A program made the position numbers and the translations under genes. The notes beneath the pieces were generated by a model. That model ran no database searches, was not told the DNA's origin, and worked only from the letters and a program-made list of their open reading frames with translations. A stretch of 64,000 nucleotides of DNA from Zopfochytrium polystomum (Eukaryota > Chytridiomycota > Chytridiomycetes > Chytridiales > Chytridiaceae), in NCBI GenBank assembly GCA_025765615.1, contig JAIVFJ010000034.1:62001-126000 (forward strand), written 5' to 3'. Within the stretch, counting starts at the first letter, position 1, and the number at the start of each line of letters is the position of its first letter. Shown here piece by piece: positions 1 through 10,296 of the stretch.

Positions 1-723
1 TCAACACGCTCACAACGTCCGCGAACCCTCCCCGCTCGGCCGCCTCGATCGCCGTCGTCGGCCTTGTCACCGTCCGCCCCGGCTCACCGAATAACAACGA
101 CCGGCGACCCACGTCTGCGCCCGCCGCGACCAGCGCCTTGACGACGGCCAGGTTCCCCGCCGCCGCGGCGATGAGCAGCGGCGGCGGCGCCGCGCCGTCG
201 GCTCCGCGCGGGGCGTCTGGATCCGCGCGGCCGAGGTCCAGCAGGGTCTTGACGCAGTCGAGGTGGCCCGCGGAGACCGCGTCGTGCAGGGCGGTCCACC
301 CTTCGCGAGCCGGACCCCCGCCATCACTGGAGGATCCGGGAGGCGGTGCGACGGCGACCGACGCGTCGCCGCCTTCAAAGAGGAGCATGGTGAGGACGCC
401 GTCGCGGCCGTTGCGGGCGGCGGCGTGGACGGCGGTGGTGGTTCCGTCAATCACCGCAGTTGTGCGGAGAGGAGGAGGCGGGCGGGGCCGAGGTGGCCGT
501 TTGCGGCGGCGGCGACGAGGGCAAGGTTGCGGACCGAGGAGGCGTCCTGCTCGGCGGCGGTGGACGCTGGAGCCGGGGTCGCTGCTGCGGCCGGATCGGG
601 CGCGGACGCGGAGTCGGCGGCGGCTTCCAGGATCGCGCGGACGGCGCCGAGATCGCCGGTGCGTGCGGCGCGGACGAGTTCCGGTTCCTGTTGGGCTGCC
701 TCGCTCGTTGACATATTCGACAT
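1..723 (-). CDS. Ankyrin-repeat protein, 3'-partial, one apparent frameshift
   Basis: The reading starts at ATG 723 (MSNMSTSEAAQQEPELVRAA) and runs off the left edge of the window. It shows helix pairs typical of ankyrin repeats: ELVRAARTGDLGAVRAIL, LALVAAAANGHLGPARLLL, then TAVHAAARNGRDGVLTMLL, ALHDAVSAGHLDCVKTLL, LLIAAAAGNLAVVKALVAAG and AIEAAERGGFADVVSVL. The first two repeats end at a TGA at 451-453. The remaining repeats continue immediately in another frame from about base 450 with no room for an intron, so a one-base indel (mutation or sequencing error) is the simplest explanation. Codon use is GC-rich at third positions on both sides of the break, which suggests a recent lesion. Such proteins are protein-interaction scaffolds; the partner is unknown. 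Confidence 0.6.
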
Positions 724-1015
724 TTCTATTTTCCGTAACCCCGACCCCCACACACTCACAAGCAACTTGCACAAAAACGATCCTGTACAAAGGACTTCTC
801 TCCTCATCGTGGCGGAAGTCTCTACGAAGCAAAGAAGTGAAAAGCCGACTCTTCCTGGAAGATCCGCAAAAGCGACTGCTGACCAGCAATCCCGCCGACA
901 CCTCCCTCCTCCTCCACCTCATCCTCCTCCCGCTCCTTCAGCATCAACAGCAGCTCCACGCACTGCGGCAGCGTCACCTTCAGGCCCGGTGGGCAGCAAC
1001 GTGACTTTGCCTCAT

Positions 1016-1681
1016 TCAGGCGTCCTCGTGTGGCGGCGGGAAGCCAAAGGCGCCATTTGGCTTGATGCTTGCCTCCATGTCCTCCTCGACCCACGCCGGC
1101 AGCAGCGTAAACACGGCGCGGCGAAGGGGCGTCCCGCCCGGCTGGTATCGTGCGAATCGGCGCAAGAGCGACTCCAGGAACACGTGGTACGGAGCGTCAA
1201 ACTGCGCCGCCTGACTGCGCCACAGGTTGACTTCCATGAGACGGTGGGTGCACGGCCGGCGAGAGCGGCGGGGGCAGATCTCAGACCGCTCGTCGAAGTC
1301 ATAGTCTCTTGCGAGGACGATTGGCGCAAAGGTTGTCACTGTAGCGTTTTGTGGTTGGGATGGCAACAATTTCGCGATCGGGCGACTGGCCGTGTGGTGA
1401 TCTGGCTGGGTTTGCTGTTCGGTCTGCGAAGTCCGAGGGCGTTCGGGACTGCTTGTTAGGTGGACGGAGGTGGCACTATTCGAAGTTGACGAAGTGGGGC
1501 CACTCACGTTTGAACGACTGGGTCCATCGGTATGGTCGCGACGGAGCACGAAAGCCGGAGAGCATCCATCCCGTTGAGACAAGCCACGGTTATCGACGTG
1601 CAAGGGCCGCGGGATGAGATCGATGGAGGCAGCCTGCTGCTCATCTGCCGACGCGAACACAGACTCATCACAACGGTCCAT
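1016..1681 (-). CDS. Unrecognised protein, possibly incomplete gene model
   Basis: An open frame of 221 codons starts at ATG 1681. The N-terminal half is rich in Ser, Thr and Gln with no visible domain. The C-terminal half (from about MEVNLWRSQAAQFDAPYHVF) looks like a folded, GC3-rich coding region and ends in PPPHEDA-stop at 1016. Directly downstream, 822-990 is open in a different frame with coding-like composition (VTLPQCVELLLMLKERE and an acidic stretch). The real gene may therefore be longer through a frameshift or an unrecognised intron; no GT-AG pair of plausible length joins the two. No family was recognised. It could be a remnant. Confidence 0.33.
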   Translation of the reverse strand: MDRCDESVFASADEQQAASIDLIPRPLHVDNRGLSQRDGCSPAFVLRRDHTDGPSRSNVSGPTSSTSNSATSVHLTSSPERPRTSQTEQQTQPDHHTASRPIAKLLPSQPQNATVTTFAPIVLARDYDFDERSEICPRRSRRPCTHRLMEVNLWRSQAAQFDAPYHVFLESLLRRFARYQPGGTPLRRAVFTLLPAWVEEDMEASIKPNGAFGFPPPHEDA

Positions 1682-2756
1682 CGTGCAGTTGGGTCTTCAG
1701 AGCGCGGTTGTTGGAGCGACGGAGGTGCAGGTTTTGTGGCGCAGAGAAGCAGTGTGGATGATGACGTCGCGGAGAGACACCCCACCGAAAACAATTTGTA
1801 ATCCAGTTGTGTACTGCCGCACTGGACATTTCGCTGTCGCGTCGTCTTGGCTGGAAGGGTGAAATGCCTCAGAAGTATGGCAGAAAGGCAAGAACCGTGA
1901 CAGAACCAAGCGAGTTGCCGGCTAACGCTACGGAAAGTGTAACGGACCAACGACAAGAGGACAAAAACAACAAAACTGAGACAATATAAGGCCTAGGCCT
2001 TGTGGAGGTATCAATCTGACAGCGGATTACGTGGGGGTGCGGAGTCAGGTGGGAAAATGTCGGAGCTGCCAGAGAGGGTTCTCAGGTAATAGCTTGTTTT
2101 CCATCCCCTCAGTTTGGTAATCTCCCCCAACAGTAAAGTAGCAGTTGTTTCCGCGCTTTAATGCTGCGGAAACGGCAGGCTAAAACCTGAAGTGGCGCCA
2201 GCTCTGCGAAGAGTGTCTAACGGCCTCCATCAATTCAACATCGAGCGATTTCGCCTCTCTATTTGATAATTACTCGCCAGAAGCTTTCACCAATTTACAC
2301 GACCGCGCCCCCGCTTACCCTGACCCCGCACTTTTCCTTTTTCCTGTTCCCTTCCAGCCCCTTCCCCCCACAGATGAAAGTATTCTTTTGTCGAGGTTGT
2401 TCGCATTGAACGCACTTTGGGATCGGGCCGCCAGAGAAAAGCAACGGAGACTAAATGCTTTCCCATCCAGTGTATCTTGATCCCACACAAACGAAGAAAA
2501 GAAATGGAAAGAAAAGAAAATAAGAAGGGTGATTTTAGTGGGGCGGAAGCAACAAGGAGACAAACCTGCTCGGTCGCACCAGCCGAAAAAGGAAATGTTG
2601 GCATATGCCAAGCAGCCCCCCACACGCGCTTTGACCGCCGTTGTCTGGCAGGTTTGTCTCCCTCCATCCTGGCCTGTCGCGCGCCATGTTCGTGACTCTC
2701 CTTAATTCGGAAGGCGCGCCCCGCCACATCACAGGATAAACGGAAGACAAAGAGAC
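1682..2756. other. Intergenic, no supported gene
   Basis: Several open frames exist on both strands, but none has consistent coding composition, a domain or splice structure. The right part is the upstream region of the Frizzled-like gene. Nothing else recognised. Confidence 0.4.
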
Positions 2757-2818
<62 letters not shown>

Positions 2819-2894
2819 GAGAGAGAGCGAAAGAGAGAGAGAGAGTGTGTGTGTGTGTGGGTGCTTGTGCGTGTGCATGTGTGAGTGTGTGTGT
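2757..2894. repeat. Composite (GA)n/(GT)n microsatellite
   Basis: A nearly uninterrupted GA-dinucleotide run (about 2757-2845) passes directly into a GT run (about 2845-2894). The same composite layout recurs at 13659-13735 and 47665-47722. It lies about 380 bases upstream of the Frizzled-like start codon. Confidence 0.95.
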
Positions 2895-3271
2895 TACAAA
2901 AGCGAGCCAGCCGCCCTTCTCTGATTGGGTGGGTGAGCGAGTGGGTGGGAGCCGCCCGACCCTGAACTAAAAACAGTGTGGTGTGTTTGTTTCCGTCCCC
3001 ACCACAGCCAGCCCCCGCCTGCCCGCCAGAGCCCGCCCGCCCGATCCGGGCGCCCAACGAGACGAGCGAGACGAGCGAGACGAGAGCTGCTCAAGCTAGG
3101 GCGAACCCCCACCACCAACAACATTCCGTCACAGTCGCGGCGAACGAACAGCAGCTACATACAGTGTACAGTGAAAAGGAAAGTCAAAGTCTTAAAGCAT
3201 CTCATGTCGTGCCAACAATCATCAACCAACCCCACTTTCTGCACCCTCACTCCGTTTGTGGAATCACAGAA

Positions 3272-5768
3272 ATGTCCTACAACCCCACACGATGGGCAGC
3301 AGGAGGCGCAGCAGCCGTCGCGCTCTGGCTGCTGGCCGTCGCGCTGCAGCCAGCCGCCGCCGCTCTCCAAGGATCCCCTTGCGCGTCGAACGTGAGCTAC
3401 GCCGGCACCGTCTGCCCGTCCTACATCATGAACTACGACATTGCCGTGCCCGCCGACGCCGTCCCCGCTATGGACGCCGCGCTTGCCAGTTTCGCAAAAC
3501 AGGTGGCCGTCATCAAGCTGTCGGACGTCAACTGCTACAACGCCTTGATTGCTTTGACTTGCGGTGACGTCTTTCCGCGTTGCTTCAACGGTCTGTTGTG
3601 CGCCAGCGTTTCTTCTTTTCCCCGCATATGTGTTTTACCGACTTCCTTCCCCCAACCGACGTAAAAAAAAAAAAGGAACGACGCAGCTCCCGTGCCAGTC
3701 CTCCTGCCAGGAAACCGTCACCGTCTGCACCCCTTTCTTCACTCGGATCGGCGGCTTGGCCCTCCTCACCGCCGACACGCAAGGTTGTCTCAAAATCTCG
3801 GCGGCGGATCCCGAGCCGTACCCGACAAAGTCGTGCTTTATCCCAGACGCCATCGCAGCGGCCGCCTCTAATGCGACAAACAGCACCGGACCTTCGGACA
3901 CCCCCGGAACACCCGGAACTGGTTGGGACAGATCGCAGAAGGTGGTTTTTACTTCTGACTAATATTTGTTTCGTTGACCACTCAGTCATCCCCGACGTGT
4001 GCCCGGCCTACTACCTTCCGGCGCCGTCGCTCCAGTACCTCAACTCGGCGATCAACTGCGATCCACCAAGCGGCTGCTGCGTCCCATGCCCTTACCAGGT
4101 AATTACTTTTTCGAGAAAAAAAAATCTTCCACGTGCAAAGACTGGAAGCTCGCCAACAGTATCATCCGCCCAGGTGTACTTCTACCCGGCCGGCTCCTAC
4201 GACCGTATGGCGCAAATCACCTTTTGGGTGAACACGGTCACTGCCGCGCTCGCTTTCTTCGTCGCTCTTTCGTGGTCGGTGCTGCCAGGCCGACGAGAGC
4301 ACCCGGGCGACATCATTTTGCAGTTTTCCATCGCGGTGACGCTGTGGATGGCCGTGCATTTGTTCAAGTCCGGCAACGAGCGCCGCACGCAGTGCGCCGA
4401 CGACGTGACGATCGCGACGGCGGCGAATAATCGATGGTGCGCGGCCATGGGCGCCGTGCTAATATTTGCCATGCACGCGTCGGTGCTTTGGGCGTCGGTC
4501 ATGGTAAAGTTCGAACATTTGCGACAACGCAAAACTGCTTATCTTTATCGGTCGCTCGGGCAGATTCTCAACGTCCATCTCACTGTCGTCTGGCGGTCGA
4601 ATCTTCTCAAGCGCTTCAAACTCGGTTTAGCCATCGCCTGCTGGGTCCTCCCCCTCATCGCCACCGTCATCACATTCGCGGTCGGCACAACGATCGACGC
4701 CTCGGTCCCGACGGTGTGTTTCATATCCCCGACGCAAATCAACTCCAGTCTGTTCGCCGTGCAAGGGCTCTTTATCGTCGCTTCGGTGGTCGCCATGCTG
4801 TACACGTGCGGGTACATCGCGTACATGGCGAAAGGGTGGAAGGTCTGGCGGCACATGGACGACGACGACGAGGTGGACGCGGTCGGAAGCGACGACTACA
4901 AGCCGATCCGGTCGCCGCAACAGTTTTTGGCGGTTATGAGGACGAACGGGCGGTCCTTGGTACTTGGCGTGGCGTTTATGCTGACCTACGTCTGCTACAG
5001 TTGAGTCACGACTGCAACCCCCATTTTCTCCACTAACGTTGATTTCAACTTCCCCACCGCACCGCACCCCTCCAAGTCATCCTCCACAACGTCGTCCTCA
5101 TCCCGACCTACCGCGCGAACGCCTACACGCCCTACGTCAAGCAATGGCAAGCCTGCAACGTCAAAGCGTACGCCGAGAACCCGGACCCGATCGCGGCGCA
5201 GAACCTCTGCGCGGACCAGGTCAGCGGGTCGCTGCCGTCCATCGCGGCGCTCGGCGCCGCGTACGTCGCGACTGGGGTCGTCGGGGTGTGGACGTTCGTC
5301 GTGCTTGTTACCGACAGGGCCGTCGTGCGGGACTGGATGGGCTTGCTCCTCGGGGGGTGTTGCCGCCGTCGCAGCGGCGGCGGCAGGCGATCAGGTCCCG
5401 GAGGCGGAAGGGAGACGGCGGCGGGGCGGAAGGGGGCGTCGTCGGTGGAGTACACGGCGGCGGCGGCGAGCCCGTGGGGGAGCGGTGGGCCGCCGACGCC
5501 GCCATCGACGGCGTCAAGCGGCAGCAGGGCGACGACGCCGGCGCGCGCCGGGTCGACGGACCCGCTTGCGTCCGCCGCGAGCTCGCCGGCGGCGGCGTCG
5601 GCGGTGGCGGCGGCTCGTCCCGTTTACGCGCCGGCGGGGGCGGGGTACCTTGTGACGTTCCCCGACAACGCCGGGGGTGTGCTTTCGTCGGGTCCGGCCG
5701 CCGCCACCGCCGTGGACGGCGCCGGCGCCGGCGCGGATTCGTCGTCTGGCAGGCGGGGTTGGATGTAG
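3272..5768 (+). CDS. Frizzled/Smoothened-like seven-transmembrane receptor with cysteine-rich domain
   Basis: The model is join(3272..3590, 3676..3921, 3986..4098, 4174..4503, 4564..4999, 5077..5768), 711 residues, and every junction keeps frame. Residues 1-31 form a signal peptide (LLAVALQPAAAA). Residues 36-185 carry exactly ten cysteines in Frizzled CRD order (SPC, TVCPS, VNCYN, LTCGD, PRCFNG, LPCQ, SSCQ, TVCTP, QGCLK, KSCF). A second Cys-rich linker (PDVCP, INCD, GCCVPCP) precedes seven hydrophobic segments, the first around residues 239-263 (FWVNTVTAALAFF) and the last SIAALGAAYVATGVVGVWTF. The cytoplasmic tail is long, Gly/Ala/Ser-rich and low complexity. I do not see the animal KTxxxW Dishevelled motif. 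Intron 2 has a clear branch site (ctgactaat). It is probably a plasma-membrane receptor; the ligand cannot be inferred. The family is known from animals, slime moulds and early-diverging fungi. Confidence 0.85.
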
Positions 5769-6361
5769 CTCAAAATAACCCTCTCCAATTTTACGCTTCA
5801 GTTTCCCACAGTATCTGTTTCGTCTTTCTCCTTTTTCCGTTCCATTCCCTTTTTCAATTCCCTTTTTCAGTACCGCGCAGATCCCATTTCGCGTTTCCGC
5901 ACCCTTTTCGGATTTCTCGTTTTGAAGTCTTCACGTCTGCTATCTGTCCCCAGTAAGTGCTCTCGTCAAATACGCTAAGTATTGCGTGCTTGCGACTTTG
6001 AAAGTAAGTGCTGCCTGCTGCAATAAACTCCGAAGATTAAATTTTCCAATATTATCGAGCGGAGAGTGTTGCGCATGAACAGCAGCAATCTTTACGCCCG
6101 TACTTCCACCGTTACGCAGTGGTTGGACCAACTAAATCGTGGCAGTCTCTCGCCCAGGACACATTGATCAGGTCAAGATTTTGGGCGCATGATGGTTGTT
6201 TTTTTGCTCGAAACACCTCGCAAGGTACATTTGTGTTGGTCGGCGCCCATCGTTGAAGTGATTTCGGCAGGAGCTTGAAGATCGATCAAAGTAAATGAAT
6301 GTATTTGGAGCCCTCCCGCCCTTTGCCTCCGTCCCTCTCCACAGTCCCACCGCCAAAAACC
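5769..6361. other. Intergenic, nothing recognised
   Basis: AT-richer than the flanking genes. It probably holds the 3' UTRs of the converging Frizzled-like gene and the secreted-protein gene to its right. Confidence 0.4.
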
Positions 6362-6913
6362 TCACCGCCTACTCTTCGCCGACCCAGCCTTCGAGCTCTT
6401 CCCAAGGCCCGGCGCAAGCAGGATCTTCGCCAGCGCCATCTCAGCCTCCGGGTTCCTCTTGCCGTAGTTCTTCGCGGGCTTTGCCGGCTTAGGGTTGGAG
6501 AACTTTGACTCCTTGTTTTCGCGGATGGTCTCGAGCTTTGGAGCGAACGCCTTTTTCGACGAAGCGGCAGCAGCGTGTTTAGGCTCTACGGAGGTGCCAT
6601 GGATGGGCCCCCCGAACTTGGGGCGGACTTCGGCGCGGCTGCGGGGGGAGCCCCGAAGAAGCGTGGGGGAGAAATTTATGGCAGGGGTAGGAGTGGTCAG
6701 TGTTTTGAATGGGGTGGGGAAAGAGGGACGGCGGGGTGGAAACAGATTCTTTGAGCTCTGGTTGCACCGCACGACCTTTGTATGCCCGATCGCACAGTCT
6801 TGCATGTGGGGACGGAGGCTCTTGGCTCACCTAGCGTGCACGCAGACGGCCGCGATGGCGACGGCGAGGAAGAAGACGAAGAGAAGGGCCGGAAGGAAGA
6901 GTGCGCGCCGCAT
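6362..6913 (-). CDS. Small secreted protein A (two exons, 119 aa), paralogue of the next gene
   Basis: Complement(join(6362..6638, 6831..6913)). Exon 1 starts at ATG 6913 and encodes a strong signal peptide (MRRALFLPALLFVFFLAVAI, cleavage likely after AAVCVHA). It ends AG|GTGAGC in phase 2. The acceptor CCCCGCAG at 6639-6640 restores frame (SRAEVRPKFGG). The mature part is basic and rich in Lys, Ala, Pro and Ser, with no cysteines. It contains the core PKLETIRENKESKFSNPKP, shared with the neighbouring gene (PKLETIDENSPSTFSNSKP), and a lysine/arginine-rich C-terminus ending AKSRR. No known family. The tandem position and shared core show duplication followed by strong divergence outside the core. 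A secreted, possibly effector-like role is inference. Confidence 0.68.
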
Positions 6914-7513
6914 GGCTGTTCGGGGCGAGCAGATAGGCGGGCGCAGAGTTGAACAAAAAGTATGCAGAAAAAGTATCCATCGCCGACCTCCTATTGATGT
7001 GTCCCGTACACCGCCGGAGAAGCTCAGCCAAAAAGCCAGCGGCGGGAAAAGTTGTGTCTGTCACAATCGTGTCATTTTGGATAAGCGAGCATTTTCTGCA
7101 TCGCACGGCGCTCTCGTGGAGCGGAGGAAAAGATAAACAAAACAATAAAAAAAAGCGCACCAAAAATGGACAAAAAAAAAAAAAAAAAAAAGCCAGACAC
7201 TTTGGGCTTCGCCCTGCTCTCGTGCATCCTCGGAGGGGGGCCGCTCTTCACTCGCACCCACGGCGGTGTGGCCCGTTTCTTCCATTCGATGTTGACGACG
7301 GAGCCAGCCACAAGGGAAAACATTCCCTGACACAGCCCCGATAAAAATGGCATGTTCGAACGGACCATCAACTTCGAGGTATTGATCAAACAGAACAAAA
7401 GCACAACCCAATCGGATATTCTTTGTGGTATTGATGATAGACTCAACGACGAAAGGGTACGGAGGGAAACATGAAAAAAGAGCACTTCAACTTCTCGGGC
7501 AGGGGCAGGCTGC

Positions 7514-7968
7514 TCATCGTCGCCGCCTCTTTGCCCCGTTCTTTTTCAAGAACTCGTTGCGCGCGAAATCCTGCCTCGTGAAGACTCTTGGCGGTGGTTT
7601 GCTGGACGACGCTTTGCTCGACTGGGGCTTGCTGTTTGAAAACGTCGAGGGCGAGTTCTCGTCGATCGTCTCGAGCTTCGGCTTATACTTGCCTTGCGCT
7701 TTTGGACGTGCCGGCCTGAATGGGTGTGCCAAACGAAGATGGGGGTAGGGGGGCGTATTGGTTTGAGTTATGCCCCAACACTGTCGATCCCGTTCCACCA
7801 CTTCACTTAACATCCCCCCCGTGCTCACACGCTCACTCACACAGGATTTGCGATCGCGCCAGGGACGGCAGCGAAGCCGACGGCCACGGTAAGGACGACC
7901 AGCAAGAGGAGGACGTGGCGCAGGAGCGCGGCGGCGGCGGCGGCGGCGTTGGGGCGTCGGCGCATCAT
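7514..7968 (-). CDS. Small secreted protein B (two exons, 109 aa), paralogue of protein A
   Basis: Complement(join(7514..7715, 7841..7968)). ATG 7968 opens an exon coding for a basic N-terminus, an alanine run and a hydrophobic core (HVLLLLVVLTVAVGFAAVPG), a likely signal peptide. It ends at a consensus donor, GT|GTGAGT, phase 2. The acceptor CCCATTCAG joins in frame to PARPKAQGKYKPKLETIDEN. The mature region is short, lysine-, serine- and proline-rich, ends KKNGAKRRRR and lacks cysteine. The intron sits at the same place (just after the signal peptide) and in the same phase as in gene A, which supports common descent. No family recognised. Its function is unknown; secretion is the only property read directly. 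Confidence 0.66.
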
Positions 7969-9469
7969 TGTTGCCTTTGGCGTGCGGTTGTTCTGTTCTG
8001 CGCCGGCGACGGTTCTTTTGTTTTTGTTGCTTTTTTTCAACAACAGTGTTTTCTGTGGGTAAATAGCCGTCGCGTGTCTGTCTGTCTGTCTGTCAGTCTG
8101 TCTGTCTGCCGGTGTGTGCTTTTCTGTGATTTGCACGGCATCAATGCCACTCGCATAAAAGTGGTGTCCTCAGCCCAATCTCGGCCGCGTAAGCCCTGAG
8201 TTGGCAAGGGGAGGATGCCAAAAGATGTGCGTGATTAAAATGCAACGAGGAGGAAGGTAATCTGTAGGAGTTGGTCGAGTGCCGTTGCTATAGCGGGGGT
8301 GTAGCGTTGCTTGACGCCTTGAAAGCTGGTCTCTCAAGACCCTCCCAAGCTTCCCTTCGAGAGAGATTGGGAAGATCCGTCGAGCTTGGAGTTGATCAAA
8401 CCGGCGGCAAGCCGTCAATATTGGGGCTCATATTTTGGGGGCTCAGATTGACTCCACAAACAAAGTGAACTCATTTTGCAGCTGCACATTCCACAACCAA
8501 TCAACCCTCACTGTGTTTTATTGAAAAATCAAGCAAATCAAATCGACTGGCTTTGCAGTTCAACTCTCCCATGGACGTGTGGGACTGCCCTCACTACTTT
8601 GACCCAAAGATCCGCGACCGTGAGAGAAGAAAAGCAGATATTAGGCCAAAAATAACTTTTTGGGCTTTTGTCTAGGGGGTGTTTTAACCTACTACTCCCC
8701 TAGTCCACTAAGTATCCTACTCATTAGTCAAACAGGGAAATCAACACGAAGAATGAAGTTGGTCAGAGGGGCAATCCTCTGACAATTTGTGTGTGAGCAC
8801 TGATGACGACAGGGTGAACCATGTCAGCTTGAGTGGCCGCAGGTGTGAGAAAACAGAAGGGCACTCCCAAGGGCGCAACACAACTACAGAATAAAAGAGA
8901 CAATGTGTGACAGGGTTTATCTTGCAAAGAACCTAATGTCAAACACAAGAACAGTTCGTAGCAACAGGATTGTCAGGAACAGGACAGGACAGGGCAAGGC
9001 AGACAAGGAACTGAGAGGAGTGCAATTTATTCCCAACAGGAGGTCTTCATTCGAGTGTATAGTCTTAGGTCAATTAGGCAGAAAGCGTTCAAGCGTTGAG
9101 GAGCTCAGGTCATATTACAAGGAATGGGACCAAGAGACCATCAATCAGAAGAAGACCAAGTGCTGAACGTGGTCGTTTGGCTGTAGTAGTCCGTAGAAAT
9201 AGATCTAGACGAGCGACAACATCTAGTATTCTTGTTACGGTGGAACGTTTCCTCTTATTTCACTTTCGGTGAAATTTGATGGTTTTTTTCCACCGCTTAA
9301 CACAGCAAACTAGTGCAAGCAGCTGCAATCAAGATCATGAAGCGGTAACATCAACGCACATGCACAGAACACCAACAGCTGGAACGTTTAGAAGAGCCTC
9401 TCGTCCCGAGCCTACGCAAGCACGATTTTATTTCTGTCAACTATCTTCTTATTCCCCCACCGTCTCACC
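7969..9469. other. Intergenic, AT-rich, with one short dispersed repeat
   Basis: No coding frame is convincing. 8971-9022 (52 bases) matches 27387-27438, in the LINE 3' UTR, at about 49 of 52 positions. Otherwise nothing recognised; the composition suggests old transposon debris. Confidence 0.4.
8971..9022 (+). repeat. 52-base repeat shared with the LINE 3' UTR
   Basis: Begins tgtcaggaaca and ends gagaggagtg. About 49 of 52 bases match 27387-27438. Flanks on both sides do not match. Confidence 0.75.
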
Positions 9470-10263
9470 CTAATCATCCTTTGCCATCGGCGCGTACAGT
9501 GCAACCTTAGACCCACGCCGACCACTCCCGCTCCTGCTTCCGTCGCCCACGTTCATGCCCATTGGCGCCCATACTTTCTTTTTGTTCCCCGACGTCTTTT
9601 CGCTCTTCGTCCCCACACTGATCGCACCCATGGGCGCCCACACATTCTTTTTCTTCTCCGTCCTCTTCACGCCCTTCTTCTTTGCCTCACTCCTCCCACC
9701 ACCTCGCCGCTCCTCCTCTCCCTCCCGCGCTGTCGCCGTCGTCCCGACATAACCCATCGGCCCCCACCTCGCCAGAGGCTCTGTAGCACCGCCGTTGCCG
9801 CCAGCCGCGCGCATCCAAAGGCGATCCCGCCTCTCCGGGTCGACATCACCGTTGACGGCAACGACGGTCATCGCCTGTAAGCCGCCCACCGCCGCCACAT
9901 TCGGTGAGAAATTGACCGTCTCGTGCGTCGCTGGAACGATGGAAACGAAGGGACCCGCCGGCAAGTGCTCCGGGTGGTTCCGGACAACGAGATCAGCGGC
10001 CTGGGATGAGAATGGCAGTTTGGCGAGGTGAGGAGCGAGGTTGTGAGGGTACAGTAGATGAGATCATGTTTAGTGGGGCAGAGTTCATGCTCTTGATACA
10101 CACTCACTTTCGCTGCGACTGTGGCTCCCCGTGCGGTGGCCTCGACGTCGACGACAGACGCTGGGAAGTCGACGACAGCCTCGGCGACGAGTGGTGAGAT
10201 CAGCAGGTATATTAAGAAGGTGAAGAGGGAGGCGGCGTTGAAGCAGGAGCGGTTGCCGTGCAT
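9470..10263 (-). CDS. Secreted protein C (two exons, 228 aa) with W(A/G)PMG repeats
   Basis: Complement(join(9470..10000, 10108..10263)). ATG 10263 starts an exon with a signal peptide (LFTFLIYLLISPLVAEAVVD). It ends AAA|GTGAGT in phase 0; the acceptor CATCCCAG leads to AADLVVRNHPEHLPAGPF. The middle (VSIVPATHETVNFSPNVAA) looks folded. The C-terminal third is a degenerate repeat: RWGPMGYVG, NVWAPMGAISVG, KVWAPMGMNVG, ALYAPMAKDD, separated by basic KKK-containing spacers. The last repeat is incomplete and ends the protein. No known family; no cysteines beyond the N-terminus. The repeats could be short binding modules released by cleavage at the dibasic spacers, which is speculation. It is the third minus-strand secreted-protein gene in a row, with the intron again directly downstream of the signal-peptide exon. 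Confidence 0.66.
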
Positions 10264-10274
10264 CGTGTGTGTGA

Positions 10275-10296
10275 TTTTTTTTTTTTTTTTTTTTTT
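10275..10296. repeat. T22 homopolymer at the edge of the duplicated segment
   Basis: Read on the minus strand this is a poly(A) run preceded about 20 bases earlier by AATAAA (10318-10323 reversed). The matching copy at 44946-44968 has T23. The duplicated sequence begins immediately after it. Confidence 0.8.

Noticed and set aside
2287..3057. 256-codon minus-strand frame crossing the microsatellite
   Set aside because: Most of it is translated dinucleotide repeat (alternating Leu-Ser and Thr-His); no conserved part.
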